From NCBI GenBank assembly GCA_900771975.1, contig CAAGPV010000008.1, positions 1 to 32,214 of the forward strand: a stretch of DNA of 32,214 bases, read 5' to 3'. The DNA is from an uncultured Prevotella sp. (GTDB taxonomy: Bacteria > Bacteroidota > Bacteroidia > Bacteroidales > Bacteroidaceae). This document shows, piece by piece, positions 1 through 6,368 of this stretch (the stretch's first letter is position 1; each line of letters opens with the position of its first letter). Both the position numbers and the translations under genes were made by a program. A model generated the notes under the pieces. The model was not told where the DNA came from and ran no database searches. It was given only the letters and a program-made list of their open reading frames with translations.

Positions 1-20
1 GGGAGAGTAGGTAGCTGCCC
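1..20 (+). rRNA. rrf: 3' end of 5S rRNA (partial)
   Basis: The first 20 bases (GGGAGAGTAGGTAGCTGCCC) look like the closing segment of a Bacteroidetes 5S rRNA: the conserved GAGAGTAGGT block followed by a GC-rich 3' helix strand. A strong terminator follows at once. The rest of the 5S gene lies outside the window, so this rests on a short stretch. Confidence 0.65.
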
Positions 21-31
21 TTTTTATTAAG

Positions 32-66
32 AAGCCTTTGGAAGAATTTCTTTCCAAAGGCTTTTT
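32..66 (+). terminator. rRNA operon terminator
   Basis: AAGCCTTTGGAA at 32-43 pairs with TTTCCAAAGGCTT at 51-63 around a short loop and is followed by a T run. It lies directly after the 5S tail and is a typical intrinsic terminator. A weaker copy (CTTTG gtatt CAAAG, then GCTTTTTGG) lies at 131-153. Confidence 0.8.
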
Positions 67-773
67 TGCGTTTTAAGCCAAAGGAAAAGCGGAGGTTGAG
101 AATTTAAATAGTTGTATAAAGTGTTTTAATCTTTGGTATTCAAAGGCTTTTTGGCGTTTTATGGATAAGGAACACAAACAATATTGTTGTTGTTTATTTA
201 TTGCCCTTCGCAAAACCTTTTCTGAACATAAGATATTAGGGGTTGTCTCCCTGATTGGAATTATGCCCTTTTAGTTAACCTGCTATTTTCTCCCTTCGGT
301 CATTGCATATCTCCCTTGATATGATATTTCGGAAATGTTGTACTTGTACTCTTGCAATTTATAGTATAGTAACCAATTCTCGCTATTAATGCTCTTTGTC
401 CCTGCCTTCTGGGATACTTTCAAGTTATTCTTGTTTATCAACTTAAATTAATTCAGCAAACGGCTAAATTGAATTAGTTTATCTAATTAGATTTGTAATG
501 TAAAAAGAAAATTTAACAAAAGCAGTAACTCAAATTAGCTATTTGTATCCTATTTTGTCTACTAATTTTAAGTATAGTCACTGCAGTGGGTGAAACAGAA
601 CTAACAGATTCGTCTGGTCATTAGTATCATGGCGATCATGTCTATGCTCTATTATAACTCCATAAAGTCAAAGATGTATAAAACTTTACGTAATTATATA
701 CTATTTACACCAAATGTAAGATTTTCATTTGAACTTTCCAAATCAGCATAATAGTTATCTCACTAAAAATAAC
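67..773. other. Accessory stretch without a convincing gene
   Basis: No recognisable gene is seen in about 700 bases after the rRNA terminator. The stretch holds a second copy of the terminator tail (54-75 resembles 141-161) and a minus-strand open frame of about 54 codons (447 to 283), described separately. Bases 440-780 are very AT-rich with frequent stops on both strands. The composition and lack of genes suggest a variable site next to an rRNA operon. A structured RNA cannot be excluded. Confidence 0.5.
283..441 (-). CDS. Possible small ORF or gene remnant
   Basis: Reading the minus strand from a TTG at 441 to a TAG at 283 gives 52 codons. The amino-acid mix looks coding (rich in K, N, S, Y and E; includes ENWLLYYKLQEY). 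No in-frame ATG lies before the middle, and an in-frame stop sits just upstream of 447. I do not recognise the family. It may be the leftover C-terminus of a larger gene destroyed by insertion. It could equally be chance. Confidence 0.2.
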   Translation of the reverse strand: MINKNNLKVSQKAGTKSINSENWLLYYKLQEYKYNISEISYQGRYAMTEGRK

Positions 774-782
774 TATATTTGC
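774..782 (+). promoter_or_regulatory. Bacteroidetes -7 element (TATATTTGC)
   Basis: TATATTTGC matches TAnnTTTGC. No good -33 TTG is visible at the expected spacing, so strength is uncertain. If active, it gives the two-TM gene at 1044 a leader of about 260 bases that contains the nested inverted repeats at 826-975. Confidence 0.4.
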
Positions 783-825
783 AATCGAATTTGAGTGCTT
801 GCGCTCTATTCGGACATACAGCCTA

Positions 826-975
826 ATCGTCGTCGAACTACCACAACAAGACCATAAAGGCTGATAATCAACTTACCCAATGGGTGAAGTGTGTCCTGCG
901 TCATAGACGTAGAACCGCTCCTATGGGTAAGTTGGCTGTGGTAGGCCACGACGACGTTGGGCAGTGGTTCTACGT
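826..975. repeat. Nested inverted-repeat cluster
   Basis: Several arms are nested. The outer arms are CGTCGTCG plus CTACCACA (about 828-845), facing TGTGGTAG plus CGACGACG (about 937-956). The inner arms are a perfect 11-mer, CAACTTACCCA (869-879) and TGGGTAAGTTG (924-934). A third overlapping pair is ACGTAGAACC (908-917) and GGTTCTACGT (966-975). The arms could form one long imperfect hairpin or alternative structures in the leader of the gene at 1044. An integration site, mobilisation origin or regulatory leader are all possible. Confidence 0.6.
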
Positions 976-1043
976 TTTCGTTTACCCGTTTTCGTTCTAC
1001 CGTTGCCATTTTGCGAATTATTGTTGAACTAAATAAATGTAGA

Positions 1044-1670
1044 ATGGAAACAGCTTTAAGAATTATCGCCGCATTATCTCTTGTGGCATTTGTAGTGGGT
1101 ATGTTCAACCCTAAAACCGTCAAGTGTTCCTCTCGTGGAAAGGTTGCTCTGATTTTCATGGGGATATTCCTTGTCAGTGGGTTTATCGGGGCTTCGCTAT
1201 CGGAAGAAACAAATCCTGTCACGAATGAAGAAGTAACAGACAGCGTATCTCAAAAAGCACAAGAAAAGCCCAAAGAAATTCCCGTACTTGGAAAAGGCTC
1301 TGTGTACACAATGGACTACGCAAACAAAAATGTCCAAATCACTTTTGCCAATATTAAGGTAAACAGAATACCCAACAACGGACTTAACCTTGTTTTTACC
1401 TTGCACATAAAGAACAATTCCAATGAACAGTTTTTCATCAGTAATTCGGGCTGGAAACTTTTGGACTCCGATAAGGTAGAAGTTGAAGAATCCGGCATAT
1501 ATGAACCTATGTTCGGTGATTTTGCTCCGGGAATGTTTTTCTTCACTGTTGTAGAACCCAATATCGGTAAGGAAGAAAAGGTTGGCTATTCCGTGAAAGA
1601 GGAAACCTATTACCTGAGCATTGACGGAAAGATTATTGCCAAGATACCGCTTGACGCACACAAGAAATAA
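1044..1670 (+). CDS. Two-TM protein with extracytoplasmic Ig-like (DUF4352-like) domain
   Basis: Encodes 208 residues from ATG 1044. The frame is open upstream to 957, but that stretch lies inside the inverted-repeat cluster, and the hydrophobic N-terminus METALRIIAALSLVAFVVGM is the natural start. Two hydrophobic helices (about residues 4-20 and 32-50) are joined by a short basic loop with a Cys. A Ser/Glu-rich linker follows. The C-terminal half (about 85-205) reads as beta-strands with GLNLVFTLHIKNNS and a GWKLLD motif, as in DUF4352/telokin-like lipoprotein domains. That assignment is from pattern only. It is convergent with the IS-linked small genes and shares the hairpin at 1681-1698 with them. 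Function unknown; possibly cargo of a mobile element. Confidence 0.65.
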   Translation: METALRIIAALSLVAFVVGMFNPKTVKCSSRGKVALIFMGIFLVSGFIGASLSEETNPVTNEEVTDSVSQKAQEKPKEIPVLGKGSVYTMDYANKNVQITFANIKVNRIPNNGLNLVFTLHIKNNSNEQFFISNSGWKLLDSDKVEVEESGIYEPMFGDFAPGMFFFTVVEPNIGKEEKVGYSVKEETYYLSIDGKIIAKIPLDAHKK

Positions 1671-1680
1671 ACAGATAGAT

Positions 1681-1710
1681 ACAGAGCTTCGGCTCTGTAT
1701 TATTTTTTGT
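1681..1710. terminator. Terminator between convergent genes
   Basis: A perfect 7-bp stem, ACAGAGC (1681-1687) and GCTCTGT (1692-1698), closes on a stable TTCG loop and is followed on the plus strand by ATTATTTTTTG. It sits 11 bases after the stop of the gene at 1044-1670. It is also just past the minus-strand stop at 1700, so it may serve both directions, though the T tract is clear only on plus. Confidence 0.75.
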
Positions 1711-1999
1711 GTAAAGGTGGAGTTTCAATGCCTAAATCAATAAGAGATTTCATCGCTGCAATATTATCTAAATACTCCTCTAAATCAGCAAAAGAAAGTT
1801 TCGTGCTACTTAATGAGGCTAAAATCATTTCCTTCGTTAGCGTAGGAAGATTGGGAATCTTAACGTAACCATCCTCTTTTGAAAGTTCTATAACATCAAA
1901 CATTTTCATTTTACCCAAGTATCCGTTGGTCATTAAAAAGTCCATAAATACTTCGGATGATATTTCAAATTGTTTTTTCGGCTCTTGGAAGTTCGACAT
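1700..1999 (-). CDS. HicA-like small protein lacking the catalytic histidine
   Basis: Encodes 99 residues. Residues about 15-75 follow the HicA (YcfA-like) double-stranded RNA-binding fold: an N-terminal helix (EVFMDFLMTNGY), a middle strand, then GYVKIPNLPTLTKEMI in place of the usual V-x-[VI]-P ... LKxGTLxxIL segment, and a final helix (FADLEEYL). The GSH motif that holds the HicA toxin histidine is not present: the aligned stretch reads KMFDVIELSKEDG. If the relationship is real, the protein is probably not an active RNase. It overlaps the upstream HicB-like gene by 35 bases, so the two are translationally coupled. The order is B then A, downstream of a transposase. The HicA assignment is by eye. 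Confidence 0.55.
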   Translation of the reverse strand: MSNFQEPKKQFEISSEVFMDFLMTNGYLGKMKMFDVIELSKEDGYVKIPNLPTLTKEMILASLSSTKLSFADLEEYLDNIAAMKSLIDLGIETPPLHKK

Positions 2000-2315
2000 C
2001 TACGGTAATTATTATTGGTTCTTTAATCGTTACTTCAAATATTCGTTCCGTTTCGGAAACCAAATATTCGTCTGCAAAGATAGGCGGTTTTGCCGAATTT
2101 TCAGATACTTTCCATCCATAATTTTTCATATTTACATAAGCAAGCCTGTTTTGTAAGTCCCTTATCAGCATACTTTTGAACTTGTCCACTACTTCGGAAA
2201 CACTTTGCCCATGTGCGCAGAAATCTTTTGTTGCAGGACAATAACTTGCATAAGTGTCCCATCTCGCAGGTTCCGGATGTTTGAACACCACGAGTTTTAC
2301 AGAAACTTTCTCCAT
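1965..2315 (-). CDS. HicB-like small protein in the transposase operon
   Basis: Encodes 116 residues. The first half resembles the HicB partial RNase H fold: a strand (VKLVVFKH), then WDTYASYCPATKDFCAHGQSV and a helix (SEVVDKFKSMLIRDLQNRL). This matches the common pattern of a Y-x-x-x-CP segment, a loop, G-x-[ST]-[ILV]-xE, then an amphipathic helix. The second half has no recognisable HTH or RHH DNA-binding motif and ends in alternating hydrophobic strands (IIITVDVELP). The ATG lies only 14 bases after the transposase stop, and the 3' end overlaps the HicA-like gene. It may be antitoxin-like or an accessory transposition factor. The family call is by pattern only. Confidence 0.55.
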   Translation of the reverse strand: MEKVSVKLVVFKHPEPARWDTYASYCPATKDFCAHGQSVSEVVDKFKSMLIRDLQNRLAYVNMKNYGWKVSENSAKPPIFADEYLVSETERIFEVTIKEPIIITVDVELPRAEKTI

Positions 2316-2329
2316 AATGTCTAATTGAT

Positions 2330-3211
2330 TTATGTGCCGACTATATCCGTATAACCGACACGGATTAAATTCTTGTCTATGATTTGATTGAATTTTACCA
2401 GTGGCGTTTTCTTTCGGGTATTGTAGGTAAATTCAAACTCCGCACAGTATTTGGAGAGGTGCTCCTTACTCGGTCTGTGGTATGTACCCATCATTGACCT
2501 TTTCAGATGCGACCAAGCACCCTCAATAGTGTTGGTGTAAACATCTCCACGCACATATTCCTTGCATTTGTGTTTCACTACACTATGCTTGTAGTCCTTA
2601 TCCAATTTAGTGTAAGCCCACCATTCATCACTCATAATTGTAGAACCACTTTTTATCTGTTTATGGATTATCGGCTCCAATGTTATGCGTTTGGTATTCT
2701 CCACTGGTGTAATTGACAAGCGACCTTTACGTTGTACCGCCCCGAATACTGGTGTCTTGTTTTCAGAACCACGACCACGTTTGCCCTTTTTCTTACCACC
2801 AACATAGGTTTCATCCACTTCGACTGTTCCCCGTATTTGGTTATCGGAATTGCGATGTTCCAACATATAGCGTATCTTGTGCAACAAGTACCAAGCCGAC
2901 TTTTGCGTCACGCCGATAGTCTTTGACAGTTCAATGGAACTGATACCTTTCTTAGATAATGAAATCAGATAGAAAGTCAGAAACCATTTCTGCAAAGGAA
3001 TGTTGGAGTTCTCGTAAATCGTGCCGGTAGTAACCTTGAACTGTTTGCCGCAATGTGCGCACTTGAAAGTCTTTCCGTTTTTGTAGCGGTAAATCTTTTG
3101 TGCGTTGCCGCAATGCGGACAGACGGGAGTATTGCCCCTCCTGCGTTTTTCAAGATACTTCCTACATGATTCCTCATCGGGAAACTGTTTGAAGAAGATT
3201 GTAGTTTTCAC
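2330..3211 (-). CDS. IS1595-family transposase (zinc ribbon plus ISXO2-like DDE domain)
   Basis: Encodes 293 residues, full length for the family. An N-terminal zinc ribbon has C31-x2-C34 and C51-x2-C54. A winged-helix-like segment (about 75-115) follows. The ISXO2-type nuclease domain has D133 in VEVDETYVGGK, D195 in IMSDEWWAY, and N227/E230 with K237 in the TNTIEGAWSHLKR block, which fits the DDN(E)K triad. All key residues are present, so it is probably active. Only 14 bases separate its stop from the HicB-like gene, leaving no room for a terminal inverted repeat. The small genes are therefore probably passengers of the same element. I could not identify the terminal repeats. Upstream, TCACCG and CGGTGA arms (about 3219-3257) flank a possible promoter. 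Confidence 0.9.
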   Translation of the reverse strand: MKTTIFFKQFPDEESCRKYLEKRRRGNTPVCPHCGNAQKIYRYKNGKTFKCAHCGKQFKVTTGTIYENSNIPLQKWFLTFYLISLSKKGISSIELSKTIGVTQKSAWYLLHKIRYMLEHRNSDNQIRGTVEVDETYVGGKKKGKRGRGSENKTPVFGAVQRKGRLSITPVENTKRITLEPIIHKQIKSGSTIMSDEWWAYTKLDKDYKHSVVKHKCKEYVRGDVYTNTIEGAWSHLKRSMMGTYHRPSKEHLSKYCAEFEFTYNTRKKTPLVKFNQIIDKNLIRVGYTDIVGT

Positions 3212-3587
3212 TCATTTTTCACCGATTTTTATTTGAAGTTACGAAAAAACGGTGAATTAGCCAAATGGCTATTAAACAATTTCTTATGTTATTTTTATAG
3301 CGATAATCACTAAAACCAAGTCCGTATAAAGACCTTATGAATGTCTGCAAGTATGATTTTGGTGTAAGAACTTCCACTCACAGACCCAAATATGGACTTT
3401 GGTTAGGATTGTATATAATTACGAAACTTTATTTGCTCATATTGATGGTCGTTTTTCAAGGATTTGAGAAACGACACCAAACAGACTTAAGCTTTTTTCA
3501 GATCATTTATCTAACGAAAGGTTGCGTTACCTAAATTGTAGATAACCACCACCGTGAAAATGCAAACCGCAGCATGAAGGTGACACT
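3212..3587. other. Non-coding stretch upstream of the transposase
   Basis: No convincing gene. It contains the TCACCG/CGGTGA arms (about 3219-3257) and a short palindrome AGCC-AAAT-GGCT (about 3259-3270). An imperfect inverted pair near 3314-3330 and 3389-3405 (AACCAAGTCCGTAT against ATATGGACTTTGGTT) could be a hairpin or an element boundary. A plus-strand open frame of 65 codons at 3337 has no family resemblance and is judged doubtful. Confidence 0.45.
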
Positions 3588-3773
3588 ATGTTTAATCATC
3601 AGCCCGAAATCGGACCATATGGCAACATTCTTTTCACTTTCTCCGACTTTAACAATCAGCAGGTCGCAGAGCATATGGAGAAATGGTTGTACAAAAAAGG
3701 ATTTGAAAAGTTCAATAGACGATTTGCTCATGACTGTCTTTACCAAAAAATGATGGAGAAACCTTCGATGTAG
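3588..3773 (+). CDS. Small hypothetical ORF, possible remnant
   Basis: Encodes 61 codons with plausible protein composition (FTFSDFNNQQVAEHMEKWLYKKGFEKFNRR), ending 67 bases before the MFS gene. The same frame is open for about 11 codons upstream of the ATG, and other frames are also open here, which weakens the call. I recognise no family. It may be the 3' remnant of a gene cut off by the element at 1700-3330. Confidence 0.3.
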   Translation: MFNHQPEIGPYGNILFTFSDFNNQQVAEHMEKWLYKKGFEKFNRRFAHDCLYQKMMEKPSM

Positions 3774-3787
3774 TAAATTTTATATCG

Positions 3788-3815
3788 TTGTTAGGATTGA
3801 AAGTATTAACTTTGC
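3788..3815 (+). promoter_or_regulatory. Promoter of the MFS gene
   Basis: TTG at 3788-3790 and TAACTTTGC at 3807-3815 match the Bacteroidetes -33/-7 pattern at a slightly short spacing. The MFS ATG is 25 bases downstream. Confidence 0.65.
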
Positions 3816-3840
3816 ACAATTACTCAATCAATAAGAAATT

Positions 3841-5034
3841 ATGGCAGGAAGTATCAAACAGGAACTCATTCCGAGCGGCGGTATTCCCCGTAACATTCTT
3901 TTCTCTATGGCTGTGATTGGTGGACTGACCGTTGCCAACTTATACTATAACCAGCCTTTGCTTGAGGCCATGCGCCTGTTACTCTGTGCTACAGAGCTGC
4001 AAGCCAACCTCATTACATTCATTACCCAATTAGGTTATGCTGCCGGACTTATCCTTGTGGTTCCATTGGCAGACAAGGTGTCTCGACGCAAAATTATCAC
4101 CGTAAATATGAGTGTGGCTGTAGTATGCTGTCTGGTCATCGCACTTTCTGATAGTCTCTGGGTGATATGGACGGCTTCGCTTGTGCTGGGCTGCAACAGT
4201 GTGGTTCCGCAAATGTTCATCCCCGTGGCAAGCCATTTCTCTAAGCCGGAAAATAAGTCACGCAACATGGGCATCGTACTGACAGGACTGCTGAGCGGTG
4301 TGCTTGGTGCAAGAGTCTTGAGTGGATATGTTGGAGAATTGACTGGTTGGCGCACCATGTTTGCCATTGCTGCGGTCATCATGGCGGGGTGTTTAGTTTG
4401 TATGTTGCGAACGTTGCCAATCATGCCGAATAGTTTCGATGGAAGTTACGCCAAGTTGATGAAGTCGATAGGAATCATCTATCATAGATACCCCACCATC
4501 CGCATCTATGCCCTGCGTGGCGGACTGAGCTTCGGAAGTATGATGGCGATATGGTCGTGCATGGCGTTTCATTTGGCTGGCGCACCATTTTATGCCGGAA
4601 GCGATGCTGTAGGTATGCTCGGACTTTGTGGATTGGCTGGCGCAACGGCTGCGAGTGGCATCGGCAAGTATATTCCACGATTTGGCATAGAGAGATTTTG
4701 TTTGGTGGGAAACATCCTTCAATTTGCAGCCTGGCTCGTTGCTTATCTGTTTTCTGACAGTTATGTGGGGCTTGTTGCAGCCATCATATTGGTGGATGTG
4801 GGTGCCCAGTGTTATCAGTTGAGCAACCAAAGCAGTTGTCTCTCGCTCGTTCCCGAGGCGACTAACCGCAGCAACACCATCTTCATGAGTCATCTTTTCG
4901 CAGGTGGTAGCCTTGGCACCTTATGCGCAGGATTTGCGTGGAACTATGGTGGCTGGAACGCCGTTTGTCTCGTAGGTTTTGCTTTTGCATGTGCTGTGGC
5001 TATGGTAAAAGTCCTTTTTCGTGGGGGCAAATAG
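3841..5034 (+). CDS. MFS transporter, YnfM-like
   Basis: Encodes 397 residues with about 12 hydrophobic helices, full length for the major facilitator superfamily. The N-terminus (GGLTVANLYYNQPLLEAM) is typical of the YnfM/arabinose-efflux-like drug:H+ antiporter group. Motif A appears as LADKVSRRKII between helices 2 and 3, and the second half begins near residue 210. It probably exports a small molecule; the substrate cannot be read from sequence. It has its own promoter, and no operon partner follows closely: the next gene starts 231 bases on with its own promoter. GC and codon use are higher than in the accessory DNA to its left, so the conserved chromosome resumes here. Confidence 0.85.
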   Translation: MAGSIKQELIPSGGIPRNILFSMAVIGGLTVANLYYNQPLLEAMRLLLCATELQANLITFITQLGYAAGLILVVPLADKVSRRKIITVNMSVAVVCCLVIALSDSLWVIWTASLVLGCNSVVPQMFIPVASHFSKPENKSRNMGIVLTGLLSGVLGARVLSGYVGELTGWRTMFAIAAVIMAGCLVCMLRTLPIMPNSFDGSYAKLMKSIGIIYHRYPTIRIYALRGGLSFGSMMAIWSCMAFHLAGAPFYAGSDAVGMLGLCGLAGATAASGIGKYIPRFGIERFCLVGNILQFAAWLVAYLFSDSYVGLVAAIILVDVGAQCYQLSNQSSCLSLVPEATNRSNTIFMSHLFAGGSLGTLCAGFAWNYGGWNAVCLVGFAFACAVAMVKVLFRGGK

Positions 5035-5064
5035 CACAGCGAAAAACGTTAGTTATGTGAAATG

Positions 5065-5157
5065 AAAGCAAGAATCTTAGAAAATTAACCGTATCTTGCG
5101 AAGACACAGTCCGTCTGCCTCCGCCCCGGCTACCTGACCCATAGATTCTCTTGCTTT
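5065..5157. other. Structured GC-rich intergenic element
   Basis: AAAGCAAGAATCT (5065-5077) faces AGATTCTCTTGCTTT (5143-5157), closing a domain of about 93 bases that holds a second hairpin GTATCTT-GCG-AAGACAC (5091-5107) and a GC-rich block (about 5109-5138). No coding frame looks real. It may be a terminator/attenuator complex after the MFS gene, a structured RNA read on the minus strand, or a dispersed intergenic repeat. Confidence 0.45.
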
Positions 5158-5214
5158 TAATTGAAAAGTAGCTATTCTTGGTAACGAATAAAAAAGTGAA
5201 GTCCTATTTCGACC

Positions 5215-5244
5215 TTTGATTTTTGTGGAAATTTGTATCTTTGC
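5215..5244 (+). promoter_or_regulatory. Promoter, TTTG-N17-TATCTTTGC
   Basis: TTTG at 5215-5218 and TATCTTTGC at 5236-5244 match the Bacteroidetes consensus. The element overlaps the 5' end of the longest open frame and so argues for the ATG at 5266 as the start of the next gene. Confidence 0.75.
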
Positions 5245-5265
5245 ACGACAAAAGCCAATACTGAT

Positions 5266-5874
5266 ATGTTCTATAACATTAAAAGGGGAGTGGTTTGGCT
5301 TCAGCGCATACGCCATTCTCGCGGTTTTGGAGTACAGTCTCCTTGGGCCTATCATTTCATAATAGACGTGATTTACGGACACTTTCCCCAAACCCGATAC
5401 AAAGAGTTGGAACGGCAAGTTTTCGGGTTGGGTCAAGTCCAACGCAAGCTTTGCCGGCTTTATTTGCGTATAGCCAACCATCTGCAGCCGCAGACCATTG
5501 TTGACTATGGTTCGACAACAACAGCCTATCGAAATTATTTTAAGGCTGGTTGTCATGATGCAGAGGTACACATCTTGCGGCCAGGTCTTCCTGTTGAAGA
5601 ATGTCAAGGTGTGATAGATGCCATTTCTACTATCGATGTAGCCCGATTCTCGCTAAGAGGAAACTATCGTGAGTTTCTTGATACGGCAATAGAAAAAGCC
5701 AATCCCAAGTCGTTGTTTATCATTCAACATATTCATCATAACCGATCAACACGCCGTTTTTGGAAGGAAATCCAAAAGGATTCACGTGTGGGTGTTACTT
5801 TCGATTTGTATTATTGCGGACTTTTGTTCTTCGATAAGAAAATGTATAAGCAGCATTATATTGTTAATTTTTAG
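5266..5874 (+). CDS. Uncharacterised Bacteroidales protein, possibly SAM-methyltransferase-like
   Basis: Encodes 202 residues from ATG 5266. An upstream in-frame TTG at 5233 is rejected because the promoter -7 element lies within it. The N-terminus (RRGVVWLQRIRHSRGFGVQSPWAYHFI in part) has the RxxGFGVQSP signature of a Bacteroidales family sometimes described as related to class I methyltransferases. Residues about 75-85 (TIVDYGSTTTAYRNYF) could be a degenerate motif I strand and turn. The glycine-rich E/DxGxGxG loop is not intact, so catalysis is doubtful. The tail (FDLYYCGLLFFDKKMYKQHYIVNF) matches the usual end of such proteins. It is monocistronic. The family recall is from memory; the function is unknown. 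Confidence 0.7.
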   Translation: MFYNIKRGVVWLQRIRHSRGFGVQSPWAYHFIIDVIYGHFPQTRYKELERQVFGLGQVQRKLCRLYLRIANHLQPQTIVDYGSTTTAYRNYFKAGCHDAEVHILRPGLPVEECQGVIDAISTIDVARFSLRGNYREFLDTAIEKANPKSLFIIQHIHHNRSTRRFWKEIQKDSRVGVTFDLYYCGLLFFDKKMYKQHYIVNF

Positions 5875-5943
5875 CGATAAATAGAGCGAAATGTGAAAAA
5901 TATTTATTCTTGGGAATGTAATGGAAAATTCTTGCCAAATAAC

Positions 5944-5974
5944 TTGCGAATAAAATAAAATGTATTACTTTTGC
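5944..5974 (+). promoter_or_regulatory. Promoter of the DUF2795 gene
   Basis: TTG at 5944-5946 and TACTTTTGC at 5966-5974 are 19 bases apart, a near-ideal Bacteroidetes promoter. The leader to the ATG at 6008 is about 28 bases. Confidence 0.8.
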
Positions 5975-6007
5975 ACGCAATTAAAACAAATGTAAAACTT
6001 TAGGACT

Positions 6008-6229
6008 ATGTATTGGACGTTAGAATTGGCTTCAAAACTTGAAGATGCACCATGGCCTGCAACGAAAGACGAGCTGATCGACTATGCGGTTCGTTCAGGT
6101 GCACCTCTTGAAGTATTGGAAAATTTGCAGGAAATAGAAGATGAGGGTGATGTCTATGAGAGTATTGAAGATATCTGGCCCGATTATCCAACTAAAGAGG
6201 ATTTCCTCTTCAACGAGGACGAATACTGA
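6008..6229 (+). CDS. DUF2795 family small acidic protein
   Basis: Encodes 73 residues and is very acidic. It begins MYWTLELASKLEDAPWPATK and carries the DELIDYAVRSGAPLEVLENLQ core, a short two-helix domain characteristic of DUF2795 proteins. It ends with the conserved PTKEDFLFNEDEY tail. These proteins are small, cytoplasmic and of unknown function; the sequence is strongly conserved in Bacteroidales. A strong promoter and a strong terminator (6271-6314) isolate it as a single-gene unit. The start is secure: the ATG lies 33 bases after the -7 element and nothing upstream is in frame. Confidence 0.85.
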   Translation: MYWTLELASKLEDAPWPATKDELIDYAVRSGAPLEVLENLQEIEDEGDVYESIEDIWPDYPTKEDFLFNEDEY

Positions 6230-6270
6230 TTGCTCGAAAGCTATTTGTTTAGCTAAATGCATAGAATATG

Positions 6271-6314
6271 AGCGATAGAGGAATTCTTATTGTGATTTCT
6301 CTATCGCTTTTTTT
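6271..6314 (+). terminator. Terminator after the DUF2795 gene
   Basis: AGCGATAGAG (6271-6280) pairs perfectly with CTCTATCGCT (6299-6308) over an 18-base loop and runs into seven T. It separates the DUF2795 gene from the secretion operon. Confidence 0.9.
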
Positions 6315-6368
6315 GTCTTGATTTTGATTTCTGCACAATAAAGAAAGCAAAAAAGTCGTTATCTAAAC

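Larger units (their letters stand above)
1700..3330 (-). mobile_element. IS1595-type element with two passenger genes (ends undefined)
   Basis: Transposase, HicB-like and HicA-like genes run in one direction with 14-base and -35-base junctions and no terminator between them, which defines a single transcription unit. The left limit lies below 1700, possibly just before the hairpin at 1681-1698. The right limit lies above 3211. No matching terminal inverted repeat or target duplication could be found by eye, so the span is approximate. Some IS1595 subgroups are known to carry passenger genes. Confidence 0.55.

Noticed and set aside
239..251. GGGGTTGTCTCCC as a terminal inverted repeat of the IS1595-type element
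   Set aside because: It looks like an IS end, but no reverse-complement copy was found near the other side of the transposase.
806..1009. Minus-strand open frame of about 67 codons with a basic MATVERKRVNENVEPLPN start
   Set aside because: It lies wholly inside the nested inverted repeats, has no recognisable domain and is read against the promoter and gene at 1044. The frame is kept open by the repeats.
3337..3534. Plus-strand frame of 65 codons before the MFS gene
   Set aside because: No family likeness, mixed composition and no promoter; probably chance.
5077..5607. Minus-strand frame of 176 codons
   Set aside because: It is antisense to a gene with a good promoter and conserved family features, and its end is the GC-rich structured element.
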